DNA of 64,000 bases from RUG191 sp045642225 (GCA_045642225.1 JAZUIN010000024.1:62001-126000); one strand, 5' to 3'; shown: positions 24,717 through 34,800, counted from the stretch's first letter. Program-made: numbers and translations. Notes: generated by a model not told the origin, from the letters alone.

Positions 24717-26057
24717 TTACTTCTTACCTAACTCATTAAGGTACTTAGGCAAAAATACTGTTAATATCAATGAAATAATTACAGCAATCGCACTAATCAA
24801 TGTAAGATACCACATTGGGCTAACTACTCCATCAGCATAAGCTTCACTGCCCTTCTTCAATGCTGTAAGTACTAAACCAGTCGCAATACCAGATGATACA
24901 CCTGCAAACAAGCCTTGTACTGCAAAATACATTGCGCCTCTACTTCTTCCAGTCTCTTCCTCCTCTTTGGCCGCAAGCTGCGATGGCACAGAATAAGCCA
25001 CAGAAAACATTGCGCCTATTCCAAAAGAAGTAACTATTCCAGAAAGAATAGCAACTACCGTTTTAAGTGTTCCACTTTCCATAAAGGATATTCCAAATAA
25101 CGCGCCCATACCAAATATAAAGAAAACTAGTGTATACCTAAAGGCAAAGCCAAAGCCTTTCTTATTAAATATCTTGGCATATATTACAAGCGTTAATGGA
25201 ACTGGTGCAAATGCTGAAATCGCAACCATCATCATACTTATATTTACCGTTGAAAAATATTCATTTATCCCGCCCAAAAATAGCTGCACTCCAAAGGTCA
25301 TAAATGAATAAATTATCATCCATATAATAAATGTTTTATTCTTAAATGTATATGCAAGTGACGCAATCATCTTAGGTTGTTTTTCTACCGAAATCTCTTT
25401 GTCGAGGTTGCTTTCTTCCTTAATCATAAAAAACGGAATTAGCATCGTTAATACTAATGGCAACACAAGTAATGCTACCATTCTAATATTCATAGAATTA
25501 AGCATACTTCTAACCACAACATAGCCTAATACAAAATATACAATGTCAAAGAAAGACTTTACATTTGAAATTACATTTCTCTCTTGTTCGGTCTCAACAA
25601 TTTCAGTAAATGTTGCGTAATAGGTAACCATTGTCAAAGTATATGATGTATAGAAAATGCATAGAAGTACACCATAATAAATGGTATTTAAAAGACTCAC
25701 TCCACTTGGGTTAGGCACAACTAAAAATAGTAAGTATGCTAAAACCATAGGAACAAAACCTATCAACAACGATGGACGTCTTCTTCCCCATTTCGATCTA
25801 AATCTATCTGTCAATGAAGCCATAGGTATATCAATAACTCCATCTATAATTCTTGCGACAACAACAAATACAGCCCAAATTGCAGCTATAACCAAATCTT
25901 GTCCAACATAAGTCTGAAAAGGTTTAGCCTTATCACTAAACCCTCCAGCTATAAGCGCCGAGCACAAATATGAATTCATCATCAAGCTAATCATATTTAC
26001 TCCAAGACCTGACGCTGCATATAAAAATAATTGCCACTTTTTAGTTAATTTCTTCAT
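24717..26057 (-). CDS. GPH-family MFS transporter, possible lysolipid carrier
   Basis: 446 residues with about 12 hydrophobic spans. The loop after span 2 reads DRFRSKWGRRRPSLL, the signature of the glycoside-pentoside-hexuronide/cation symporter family (MelB type). Members usually move sugars, but animal MFSD2A is in the same superfamily branch and carries lysophosphatidylcholine. Placement between fakB and fakA, within a lipid operon and with no sugar enzyme near, makes a lysolipid or fatty-acid-linked substrate a reasonable inference. The substrate cannot be read from the sequence. Confidence 0.85.
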   Translation of the reverse strand: MKKLTKKWQLFLYAASGLGVNMISLMMNSYLCSALIAGGFSDKAKPFQTYVGQDLVIAAIWAVFVVVARIIDGVIDIPMASLTDRFRSKWGRRRPSLLIGFVPMVLAYLLFLVVPNPSGVSLLNTIYYGVLLCIFYTSYTLTMVTYYATFTEIVETEQERNVISNVKSFFDIVYFVLGYVVVRSMLNSMNIRMVALLVLPLVLTMLIPFFMIKEESNLDKEISVEKQPKMIASLAYTFKNKTFIIWMIIYSFMTFGVQLFLGGINEYFSTVNISMMMVAISAFAPVPLTLVIYAKIFNKKGFGFAFRYTLVFFIFGMGALFGISFMESGTLKTVVAILSGIVTSFGIGAMFSVAYSVPSQLAAKEEEETGRSRGAMYFAVQGLFAGVSSGIATGLVLTALKKGSEAYADGVVSPMWYLTLISAIAVIISLILTVFLPKYLNELGKK

Positions 26058-26082
26058 GACTCTTCCTTATTACTAGAAATAA

Positions 26083-27018
26083 TTATTTATTCTTCTCAAT
26101 TATTTCTTCAAATGCTTTCTTTTCTTCTGACAAATCCTCACTGATTGGCTTACCCACATAGTATGCTGCCATAAGACCTGGGCCAACATTTACAGCATTT
26201 ACCATTGTAAGCTCAATAATATGAACTGCTTTAGGATTAAATCTTTCTTCAATCATTTCTTTATATTTCTCAGCTTGTGGTCCTCTTTGAGAATGTGCAA
26301 TAAAAATCTCTTGCTCAGTAGGATTTTCGATTTCGCGCTCCATATAATCTAGAAGCACTTTATATGCCATCTTAGCACCTTTAACCTTAGCAAGTACAGT
26401 TGTCAAACCATTGTAATCAAACTCACCTAATGGTTTTACACCTGCTAATGTTCCAAAGAAAGCCTTAGCATTTGTTAATCTCCCCTTCTTTGCAACAAAT
26501 GACAAATCATCTAACCAACCTGTTTGATGATATCTATTCTTATTTTCTTCCAAATAAGAAACAACTTCATCTATTGTTTTTCCTTCATCACGAAGCTTAG
26601 CCGCATGAACAACCATAAGACCATATCCCGGTCCAAAACGCAAAGAATCTATTACATGAATTTTTACGTCTGGATACTTCGCTTCGACTTGCTCTTTAGC
26701 CTTCACTTCAAAATTATATGCACCACTAATTCCAGAAGAAAGCGTTACTGACAAAATATCCTTTCCCTCTTTGGCATATCCCTCGAAAATCTCCGCTATC
26801 TCTTCTACATTTGCTGGTGAAGTTGAATACGACATTGGATCCTTTTTAAGCTTTGTATAGAAACTATCCTTATCATAATCAAGCCAACTCGTACCAACTA
26901 CAATCTCTTTCCTGTCTGGGAATTGCACATGTCCTGGGTTGATAGCAATATTATATTTATCCATATATTCTTGATTTAAGTCACTACCTGCTCCTGCCAA
27001 TATAACAAACTCACTCAT
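26083..27018 (-). CDS. DegV-family fatty-acid-binding protein (FakB-like)
   Basis: 311 residues, the size of DegV/FakB proteins that hold a fatty acid and present its carboxylate to FakA. Seen: an N-terminal GAGSDLNQEYMDKYNI, the ligand loop VTLSSGISGAYNF (about 92-104), a central GWLDDLSFVAKKGRLTNAKAF and the C-terminal VGPGLMAAYYVGKP, all in family positions. It lies 16 bases downstream of the ACP gene and 25 bases upstream of the transporter. The chain preference is unknown. Confidence 0.9.
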   Translation of the reverse strand: MSEFVILAGAGSDLNQEYMDKYNIAINPGHVQFPDRKEIVVGTSWLDYDKDSFYTKLKKDPMSYSTSPANVEEIAEIFEGYAKEGKDILSVTLSSGISGAYNFEVKAKEQVEAKYPDVKIHVIDSLRFGPGYGLMVVHAAKLRDEGKTIDEVVSYLEENKNRYHQTGWLDDLSFVAKKGRLTNAKAFFGTLAGVKPLGEFDYNGLTTVLAKVKGAKMAYKVLLDYMEREIENPTEQEIFIAHSQRGPQAEKYKEMIEERFNPKAVHIIELTMVNAVNVGPGLMAAYYVGKPISEDLSEEKKAFEEIIEKNK

Positions 27019-27034
27019 CTCATATCTCCTTAAA

Positions 27035-27298
27035 TTATTTATTATTTAATTTATCTTCTATAAAAGAAACTACATCTCCTAGCGTCTTAAAATCTGAAAC
27101 GCCAACATCTCCAAACTCAATATCAAATTCTTCTTCTATCGTTATTACAAGGTACAACATATCTATTGACATCAGTCCCAAATCCGTTGACAAATTTGAT
27201 GCTTCTGTTGCCGCTTCATATTTATCTTTATTTCTATCATCTGACTGAATCAGATTGTCTTTTAGCTTTCTAGCTATTTCTTCTCTACTTATTGTCAT
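27035..27298 (-). CDS. dedicated acyl carrier protein
   Basis: 87 residues, acidic and helical. The phosphopantetheine serine is Ser44 in DLGLMSIDMLYLV. The housekeeping AcpP motif is DLGADSLDxVEL, so this is a divergent, specialised ACP. The gene overlaps the end of the upstream acyl-AMP synthetase by 14 bases, which implies translational coupling and that the two act together. It probably receives acyl groups from that enzyme and offers them to the PlsC-like proteins of the operon (inference). Confidence 0.88.
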   Translation of the reverse strand: MTISREEIARKLKDNLIQSDDRNKDKYEAATEASNLSTDLGLMSIDMLYLVITIEEEFDIEFGDVGVSDFKTLGDVVSFIEDKLNNK

Positions 27299-28769
27299 TT
27301 TGGTATCTCACAATCTTCATACTTGGTGTTCTTTCAAAATCACTATCGCGTATAATAATATCATTCACTCTCTGGAAAGGTTGTAATTCGAGATTCTTTT
27401 CTTGAAGCTTTTTAAGCATTTCTGCTTCTATATCTTCTTCGCCAAAATCCTTCAACTCTGTTGCTCTTGGATAAATCTCCAATGCTAGTTTCCTATCTTT
27501 GTCTTCATAAACCTGACAATCTTGCACAAAATCAAGCTCATTAAACTTAGCCTCTAATTCCTGTGGAGAAATGTTTTCGCCACTTGGAAGAACTATCACT
27601 TCTTTTATTCTTCCTACGATATACATATATCCTTGTACATCAAACTTGACTAAGTCTCCTGTTCTAAACCAACCATCTGTGAAGCTCTCCTCTTCGCCAA
27701 TATAGCCATCCATTATGTTTTTGCCTTTGAGCCAAAGTTCTCCATCTACAACCTTGTACTCTTGATTAGGATACAATATTCCAACAGAATCTGGCTTTGA
27801 TAAGCTTTCTGGATTTCCCGAAACAAGATTTGCTGATTCCGTCAAACCATATCCTGGCAATAGCTTAATTCCTAATGCTTGATATTCTCTTACAAGATAA
27901 GGGCTAACTGCTGCAGCTCCTGCAATTATTGTTTTAACGCTATCTCCTAACATATTTCGTTTAAATTTCGTAGACAACTGTAGTGCAAGTTCAGCAAGTG
28001 CCGGAACAAGCACAAGAATAGTTGGTCTAAACACTGCAATATCCTTGAACATATCTTTATTATTTTTACAAATGTAAAGCATACTTCCTGTGTATAGACT
28101 CGTCATAAGATTTCTAATTAATCCAAACACATGTGTCAAAGGAATCACAAGTAAATATCTTTGATTAAATACATTTTCATAGCCATAGCAACCATTGATA
28201 GTTCCTTGCATTACGGCCTCATTACTTAACAAAACGGCTTTGCTTCCACCTGTCGTACCACCAGTAAACATTATTACTGCAGGTTCTTTTCCGTCAACTT
28301 TGGCAATACCTTCTTCTCGCCCGTTGTCATTAACCGACAGCTTGCACACACTAGTATCGACTAGCTTAACCTTATCTTCTAAAGCCTCTTCATAAATAAT
28401 TGCATCCGCCCCTAGTTTCAAGCAACACCCCATTACCGCCTTTTCATCTAAAGTTGCTGGAAGAATAATCGCTGTATTGCCTGATGTAACAACTGCAAGA
28501 TATGCTTTAACAAAGTCGATGCTATTAGTTGCCAAAATTGCAATTCTATCATTATCTTTATTTACATTCTGCTTTATCGCACCTCTTAAAGCTGATGCTT
28601 TCTTCTCTAATTGAGAAAATGTATACTCTTTTCCACCTTCAACAACAGCCGTCAACGAGGCATATTTAGATACGCAGTTCTCCCACATTTCACTCACAGT
28701 ATCATATTCAACAATTTGTGCGAAAGTAGCTGGAGAAGTATATTTTGCAAATATCTCTTTATTTATCAT
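27285..28769 (-). CDS. AMP-binding acyl-ACP/acyl-CoA synthetase
   Basis: 494 residues of the ANL superfamily. The ATP loop is MFTGGTTGGSKAVLLSN (about 167-183), then GYGLTESAN, WFRTGDLVKFD and the hinge GRIKEVIVLPSGENISPQELE. The catalytic lysine is probably in RTPSMKIVRY at the C-terminus. It would make acyl-AMP and pass the acyl group to the carrier protein of the next, overlapping gene, as an AasS-type acyl-ACP synthetase (inference from coupling). The gene overlaps the upstream PlsC by 4 bases (ATGA). Confidence 0.88.
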   Translation of the reverse strand: MINKEIFAKYTSPATFAQIVEYDTVSEMWENCVSKYASLTAVVEGGKEYTFSQLEKKASALRGAIKQNVNKDNDRIAILATNSIDFVKAYLAVVTSGNTAIILPATLDEKAVMGCCLKLGADAIIYEEALEDKVKLVDTSVCKLSVNDNGREEGIAKVDGKEPAVIMFTGGTTGGSKAVLLSNEAVMQGTINGCYGYENVFNQRYLLVIPLTHVFGLIRNLMTSLYTGSMLYICKNNKDMFKDIAVFRPTILVLVPALAELALQLSTKFKRNMLGDSVKTIIAGAAAVSPYLVREYQALGIKLLPGYGLTESANLVSGNPESLSKPDSVGILYPNQEYKVVDGELWLKGKNIMDGYIGEEESFTDGWFRTGDLVKFDVQGYMYIVGRIKEVIVLPSGENISPQELEAKFNELDFVQDCQVYEDKDRKLALEIYPRATELKDFGEEDIEAEMLKKLQEKNLELQPFQRVNDIIIRDSDFERTPSMKIVRYQNDNK

Positions 28770-29401
28770 CGTTTGTCTCCTAATATCTTTTCTAATTCTA
28801 TTTCTTTCTGGAAAATGTGCTCTGTAATCTTTTCAATTTCTTGCTTTGTAGGTCGATTCCCATACATTTCCCATACCTTTATAGGCTCTCCTATCACACA
28901 TCTGTACCGCTTCCAAATATTTTTTCGTTTCTCAATATATACTGGAATAATCGGTTTCTTCGCAGAAAGACTCATTAGTACCATTCCCGATTTAAAGCTA
29001 TCTAATATTTCATCTGTAGTATTAATATGGCCTTCAGGAAAAATAGTTATAAGTTCTTCATTTTTAAGTCCAGATACTATTTCTTTGAATGTTGCCATAC
29101 TAAAATCATCCCTATCAATAGGAATACATCTAAATCCCTTGAACACAAATCCATATGCTTTTTCAAAAATATCTTTGATGCATACAAATCTGTGTCTTCT
29201 ATTCCAAATTGAAAGCATAATAATAAAAGGATCTGCAAATGTACTATGATTAGCACAAATCAATGCGCCTCCTTCTATCTTATATCTGTGCGCTGCATAA
29301 TACACCTTTGGTCTAAAATAAAGCCAGCAAGGTGCACCTGTAACTCTCACAAAATCCCAAAACAAATATTTAATTCCAAATTTAACTTTGGCATTTTTCA
29401 T
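28766..29401 (-). CDS. PlsC-family 1-acylglycerol-3-phosphate acyltransferase (copy 1)
   Basis: 211 residues, a membrane-associated LPLAT. Block I is ANHSTFADP (H52-x4-D57) and the substrate block is IFPEGHINTTDE, both intact. An acyl group is transferred to a lysophospholipid or acylglycerol-phosphate from acyl-ACP. It overlaps its upstream neighbour, another PlsC, by 20 bases and the downstream synthetase by 4. The two copies are only moderately alike, which suggests different acceptors rather than a recent tandem duplication. Confidence 0.9.
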   Translation of the reverse strand: MKNAKVKFGIKYLFWDFVRVTGAPCWLYFRPKVYYAAHRYKIEGGALICANHSTFADPFIIMLSIWNRRHRFVCIKDIFEKAYGFVFKGFRCIPIDRDDFSMATFKEIVSGLKNEELITIFPEGHINTTDEILDSFKSGMVLMSLSAKKPIIPVYIEKRKNIWKRYRCVIGEPIKVWEMYGNRPTKQEIEKITEHIFQKEIELEKILGDKR

Positions 29402-30032
29402 CTAATAAATCTCCGAGTCTTATTATTTCTTGTCGTAAATCTTCTGAAATCTTTCGAATATTTTTATTCCTACTGAGTCTTGGATCAATATAATCATTTA
29501 CATCTATTGGCTTACCAATAATCATCTTGGCACTTTTCTTAAAATATCCACCCTTAGTATAAATAGGAATAATAGGAACATTACTATCCATTGCAATCAT
29601 TGCTGTACTTGGAACAAATGGAAGTGGCGTCTCTTCACCCTTTTCTGCAAGTCTTGCTTCCGGAAAAATTCCTACTACACCATTATTTCTTAAAATTTCT
29701 TCAGATTCTCTAATAAAATTAGCATTTATCGCTTTTCTATTTACATATATTCCGCCAAGATTACTAAGAAACCATCCAAGGACAGGCTTCTCGAAAAGCA
29801 CTTCTGCCATCTGATATCTTAGAGTTCTACCTATAATTACAAAAAATATTAATGCATAATCGTATACCGATGTATGATTAGAAATTATTATTGCTGGACC
29901 ATATATTGTTCTACCTTGTATACGTTTGTCTTCATAATAAACCTTAGGTCTTAATGCTAGAATCCAAAAAGGATACGCTGTAATCTTTACAAATGCATTA
30001 AAAAATTTTATCTTTAAATCTTTAAGTTTCAT
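29382..30032 (-). CDS. PlsC-family acyltransferase (copy 2)
   Basis: 216 residues. Block I SNHTSVYDYA (H53-x4-D58) and the FPEARL block (Glu in place, usual Gly replaced by Ala) are present, with the usual hydrophobic N-terminus FVKITAYPFWILALRPKVYY. The second-block change from FPEG to FPEA is seen in some LPLAT branches. It overlaps the Lgt-like gene by 11 bases upstream and PlsC copy 1 by 20 bases downstream, so translation is coupled through the operon. Confidence 0.88.
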   Translation of the reverse strand: MKLKDLKIKFFNAFVKITAYPFWILALRPKVYYEDKRIQGRTIYGPAIIISNHTSVYDYALIFFVIIGRTLRYQMAEVLFEKPVLGWFLSNLGGIYVNRKAINANFIRESEEILRNNGVVGIFPEARLAEKGEETPLPFVPSTAMIAMDSNVPIIPIYTKGGYFKKSAKMIIGKPIDVNDYIDPRLSRNKNIRKISEDLRQEIIRLGDLLDEKCQS

Positions 30033-30807
30033 TTCCTTTAGCCTTCTTATCTACTACCTTTGTTACAACAATCAAAATTATACCTAGAATAAATAAACCT
30101 ATACTAATCCACTGTGAAGTATACAAATCCAAGAACTTACCTCGATATTCATCATACCTAAACATTTCTAGAACAAATCTAACTACCGCATATAACATTA
30201 AATATATAGAAATGCTATATTTCAAACCACCCTTCATACTATAAATAAATAGCACCAAAGCTATCATCATCAAGCAAATAGCTTCCACAAGCTGTACAGG
30301 AAACAAGCTTATTCCTGCTGGCGCAATAGATCCTTTCGGAAATACCACAGCAAAAGGACCATCATAAGGCTTTCCATAACAGCATCCTGCCAAGAAGCAT
30401 CCTATTCGTCCGAAGGCATGCGCAAATGGTATGGCAAATGTATATTTTCTAACAAAAAACCACGCATCTATTTTATGAGCAATTCCCGCTATAATAACAC
30501 ATAAAAGACCGCCAATTAATCCTCCATAAAATACAAATCCACCGCCAATTATTGTTCCTAAGTAATTAAAATCTGTAAGACGGTCCCATTCAATCATATC
30601 AAATGACACAATTATATATAATATTTTAGCACCTAAAAATCCCCCCAACAATCCGTATGCTTCTATAATGATAAGATCTAGTATATCCTTCTTATCCCTT
30701 TTTATAACCATCCAGCCGACAATCAAATTGGCCAAGATAGCGCCTATTGTAATCATCAAACCGTATCCGGGCACTTTAAACCCGAAAATATTTAAATAAA
30801 TGCTCAT
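30022..30807 (-). CDS. Lgt-like prolipoprotein diacylglyceryl transferase family protein
   Basis: 261 residues with about seven membrane spans and the PGYGLMITIGAI start typical of Lgt. The signature region reads HAFGRIGCFLAGCCYGKPYDGP. Classical Lgt has GRxGNFxNxE, so the Asn/Glu part is replaced by a Cys-containing variant. It may not be the housekeeping Lgt but a related lipid-head transferase. First gene of the nine-gene lipid operon, so it probably acts on lipids made by the following enzymes (inference). Confidence 0.8.
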   Translation of the reverse strand: MSIYLNIFGFKVPGYGLMITIGAILANLIVGWMVIKRDKKDILDLIIIEAYGLLGGFLGAKILYIIVSFDMIEWDRLTDFNYLGTIIGGGFVFYGGLIGGLLCVIIAGIAHKIDAWFFVRKYTFAIPFAHAFGRIGCFLAGCCYGKPYDGPFAVVFPKGSIAPAGISLFPVQLVEAICLMMIALVLFIYSMKGGLKYSISIYLMLYAVVRFVLEMFRYDEYRGKFLDLYTSQWISIGLFILGIILIVVTKVVDKKAKGNET

Positions 30808-30895
30808 ATTATTTTCCCTTTTATTCCCTTTATAGCAAACAATATTCTATCCCATTTTACTAAATTCTATATATAAATACAAATAAAAATGACAA
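30808..30895 (-). promoter_or_regulatory. likely promoter region of the lipid operon
   Basis: Only about 90 bases separate the previous terminator from the first gene. A possible TTGTCA, 18-base spacer, TATAGA pair lies at its right end. The ribosome site AAAGGG precedes the ATG. The -10 is weak, so the call is tentative. Confidence 0.35.
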
Positions 30896-30926
30896 CAAAA
30901 AAGCGTCTGTCATAAGACAAACGCTT
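30896..30926 (-). terminator. terminator of the 30947 DUF4190-like gene
   Basis: An 11-bp stem (AAGCGTTTGTC with GACAGACGCTT in the RNA, one G-U) and loop, then six T on the minus strand. It separates this gene from the lipid operon. Confidence 0.88.
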
Positions 30927-30946
30927 AGTCAAACTCAGTATATAAA

Positions 30947-31288
30947 TTATTGTTGAGCTTGTGCTTCTGCAACTACTTCGTTAAGACTATCATTAACGCT
31001 TTGCTCAATAGCTGCTGCTGTTGCTGGATCATTTGCTACTTGAGTTGCAGCAGATACACATGCTACACATGCAATCAATGTAATAATACTAACTACTAGA
31101 CCAACAATTGAAAGTACAAGACCTGTAATCTTCATACCCTTCTTCTCTGCATCCTTCTTAAGAGCGATTGCACAAAGAATAATACCTACAATACCACAAA
31201 TGATAGCGATCACTGATGTTATAGGATAAGCTGGAATAAATGCAAAAACAATTGAAATAATACCAAGAACTAATCCTGCTACTGCCAT
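30947..31288 (-). CDS. DUF4190-like small membrane protein
   Basis: 113 residues, almost entirely hydrophobic spans with a short basic loop (LKKDAEKKGMKIT) between them. It begins MAVAGLVLGIISIVFAF and ends in a polar Ala/Gln tail. CVACVS lies in the last span. Function unknown. It is related in layout to the products at 21575 and 31495. It sits in its own small unit between the terminator at 31444-31478 and its own terminator. GGAGG precedes the ATG. Confidence 0.75.
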   Translation of the reverse strand: MAVAGLVLGIISIVFAFIPAYPITSVIAIICGIVGIILCAIALKKDAEKKGMKITGLVLSIVGLVVSIITLIACVACVSAATQVANDPATAAAIEQSVNDSLNEVVAEAQAQQ

Positions 31289-31443
31289 ACTTATTTCCTC
31301 CTTAAATTATAAATATATAAAGTACGCTAGTAGCATACTATATGCCATTATCTTTGTCAACAAATTTCCGACAAAACTCCAGACTATATATATCATCTAT
31401 GAGCTCATGCAACATTTACATAATTCCACTTAAAAAATAACAC

Positions 31444-31478
31444 AAAAAAGGGAAAGCTACTAACGTAACTTTCCCTTT
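31444..31478 (-). terminator. terminator of the rpoB-rpoC unit
   Basis: 10-bp stem AAAGGGAAAG/CTTTCCCTTT (31447-31456 and 31469-31478) followed on the minus strand by TTTTTTGTG. It ends the transcript after the small gene at 31495. Confidence 0.88.
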
Positions 31479-31494
31479 ATACCTTAAATATATC

Positions 31495-31785
31495 CTAAAC
31501 TAATTGCTGAACAACTAAGCATGAAACTCCTATACATCCTATACATGAAACGCACGCAATTGTGCTTATCGCCAAAGATGCTATAGATAATATCAAACTA
31601 ATTATCGTCATCCATTTAGGACCAATTGCTTCTTTTCTAGCCTTAGCAGAAATAATTATTGCCGCTATACTTAGAAGCATCGCAAATGCATATAATACTA
31701 CCTTTTGTGTTCCTGTACTTATCAATAACGAAAGCGCTACTGAAAGTGCCGACGCAATTGAAAGAATGAACCCTGTAATTGCCAT
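31495..31785 (-). CDS. small membrane protein at the end of the rpoBC operon
   Basis: 96 residues with three to four hydrophobic spans and a Cys-rich end (ACVSCIGCIGVSC). The loop AKARKEAIGPKW matches the DUF4190-like pattern. Function unknown. It starts 17 bases after the rpoC stop with GGAGG before the ATG and no terminator between, so it should be transcribed with RNA polymerase genes. The pairing is unusual for rpoC, which is normally followed by ribosomal genes. Confidence 0.75.
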   Translation of the reverse strand: MAITGFILSIASALSVALSLLISTGTQKVVLYAFAMLLSIAAIIISAKARKEAIGPKWMTIISLILSIASLAISTIACVSCIGCIGVSCLVVQQLV

Positions 31786-31802
31786 TACATTTCCTCCGTA
31801 TA

Positions 31803-34800
31803 TTATTCCTCGCTATTTGCAATTGCACTCAACAATGAACCAAGGCCTGCCTCAGGAGCTTCATCAGCTTCAACCTCTTCAAGAACTAAGTCTCTGTTAG
31901 CTTCTGCTTCTGCCATTTCTTGCTCCATCTCTCTGATGGCTTTGTTCTTTGCATCGTTGATTCTCTTAGACATTTCAGTCTCGTATGTAGTGTTAATCTT
32001 AACATTTCCATAGCTCTTCATACCTGTACCTGCAGGGATAAGCTTACCTAAGATAACACTTTCCTTAAGACCGATTAATGGATCAACCTTACCCTTAATT
32101 GCTGCTTCTGTAAGAACCTTAGTTGTTTCTTGGAAGGATGCAGCTGAAAGGAATGAATCTGTTGCAAGACTCGCCTTAGTAATACCTAGAAGTATCTGAG
32201 AACCAGTTGCTTCTTCTTTACCTTGAGCTTTCAACTCTTCATTCATAGCCTCAAACTCAAGTACATCAACTTGTGTTCCTGGCAAGTATTCAGAATCACC
32301 GCTTGTCTCAATCTTAATCTTCTTAAGCATTTGATGAACAATAACCTCAATATGCTTATCATTAATATCAACACCTTGTAAACGGTATACTCTTTGTACT
32401 TCACGAAGCATGTAATCTTGAACTGCTCTCTTATCCTTAATTCTAAGAATATCATGAGGATTTACAGAACCTTCTGTTAACTCGTCACCAGCGTCAATTA
32501 CTGCTCCTTCTAATACCTTAATACGAGAGCCGTATGGGATTAGGTAAGCCTTTTCCTCACCGTCTTCACCGTGAATTACAACTTCTCTCTTCTTCTTAGT
32601 ATCTCTAATCTCAACAGTACCAGCAATTTCAGAAATAATTGCAAGTCCCTTAGGCTTTCTAGCCTCAAAAATTTCCTCAACACGAGGAAGACCTTGTGTA
32701 ATATCGTTACCAGCTACACCACCAGTATGGAAAGTTCTCATTGTAAGCTGTGTACCAGGCTCACCAATTGATTGAGCTGCAATAATACCAATAGCTTCAC
32801 CTACTTGAACAGCATTTCCTGTAGCCATGTTAGCACCGTAACATTTAGCACATACACCAAGTCTTGAACGACATGTAAGGATTGTACGAATCTTAACTTT
32901 CAACTTGTATGGATCATCAGCATAAGCCTTTCCATCCTTATCAACACCTTCAGCCATAATTCTAGCTGCACGCTTAGGTGTAATCATATGATTTGCCTTA
33001 ACAATCAAATCACCATCTGCAGTGTAGATAGATTCACAAGCGAAACGACCTGTAATACGGTCTTCTAATTTTTCGATTATTTCTTTACCATCCATGAATG
33101 CACTTACTTCCATACCTGGAATTTCAGCACCTTCAACATTTTCAACACAGTCCTTCTCACGAACAATCAATTGTTGTGATACATCAACAAGACGTCTTGT
33201 TAAGTATCCTGAATCGGCTGTACGAAGAGCAGTATCTGATAGACCCTTACGAGCACCGTGAGCAGACATGAAATACTCTAATACGTCTAGACCTTCACGG
33301 AAGTTAGACTTAATAGGAAGCTCGATTGTACGACCTGTTGTATCCGCCATAAGTCCACGCATACCTGCAAGCTGTTTAATCTGCTTATCAGAACCACGGG
33401 CACCAGAATCAGCCATCATGTGAATATTGTTGTATTGATCAAGACCTTCTAGAAGCTCTCTAGTTAACTCCTCATCAGTCTCTTTCCATACAGATACAAC
33501 TTCGTGATATCTTTCTTCTTCTGTTGCACGACCACGCTTATAGTTTGCAGAAATAGCTTCAACCTTAGCTTCTGCCTCTGCGATCAATTCTTCCTTAGCA
33601 GCAGGAACTGTCATATCTGATACAGATACTGTCATTGCTGCTCTTGTAGAATATTTGTAACCCATAGCCTTAATATCATCTAAAACTTCTGCAGTCTTAG
33701 TTGCGCCATGTGTATTAATTACTCTTGTTAAGATATCCTTAAGTTGCTTCTTTTTAACTAAGAAATCAACTTCTAGAGATAACTTGTCTTCATCTCTGTT
33801 AACGTATCCCAAATCTTGAGGAATGATTTCGTTAAATATAAATCTTCCTAATGTAGATTCAACAACGCCTGTTACTACTGTACCATCAGTTAATTCACGA
33901 GATACACGAACCTTAATTAATGAATGTAAAGTAATAACCTTGTTCTCATACGCAAGAATTGCTTCGTTAACGCTCTTAAATACCTTACCTTCACCTTTAG
34001 CGCCTTCTCTTTGCTGTGTTAGATAATAAATACCTAAAACCATATCTTGAGAAGGTACTGCTACAGGAGCACCGTCTGAAGGCTTAAGCAAGTTATTAGG
34101 TGAAAGAAGCATAAATCTACACTCTGCTTGAGCTTCTGCTGTAAGTGGAAGATGGACAGCCATTTGGTCACCGTCGAAATCGGCGTTATAAGCTGTACAT
34201 ACAAGTGGGTGAAGCTTAATAGCCTTACCTTCTACCAATACAGGCTCAAATGCTTGAATACCTAATCTATGAAGTGTAGGAGCACGGTTTAACATTACAG
34301 GGTGCTCTTTGATAACATCCTCTAATACATCCCAAACCTTAGGGTCTAGTCTCTCTACCATCTTCTTTGCGCCCTTGATGTTTTGGGCTTCTTCTGTTTC
34401 AACAAGAACCTTCATAACGAAAGGCTTGAATAATTCGATTGCCATTTCCTTAGGAAGACCGCATTGATAAATCTTAAGCTCTGGTCCTACTACGATAACT
34501 GAACGTCCTGAATAGTCAACACGCTTACCTAATAAGTTTTGACGGAAACGTCCAGACTTACCTTTAAGCATATCAGAAAGAGACTTAAGTGCTCTGTTAC
34601 CAGGTCCAGTTACTGCACGACCTCTTCTTCCGTTATCAATCAACGCATCTACTGCTTCTTGAAGCATTCTCTTCTCGTTACGAACGATAATTTCTGGAGA
34701 ACCAATTTCAAGTAACTTACGCAATCGATTGTTACGGTTAATAATTCTACGATATAAATCATTTAAGTCAGATGTAGCAAATCTACCACCATCTAATTGA

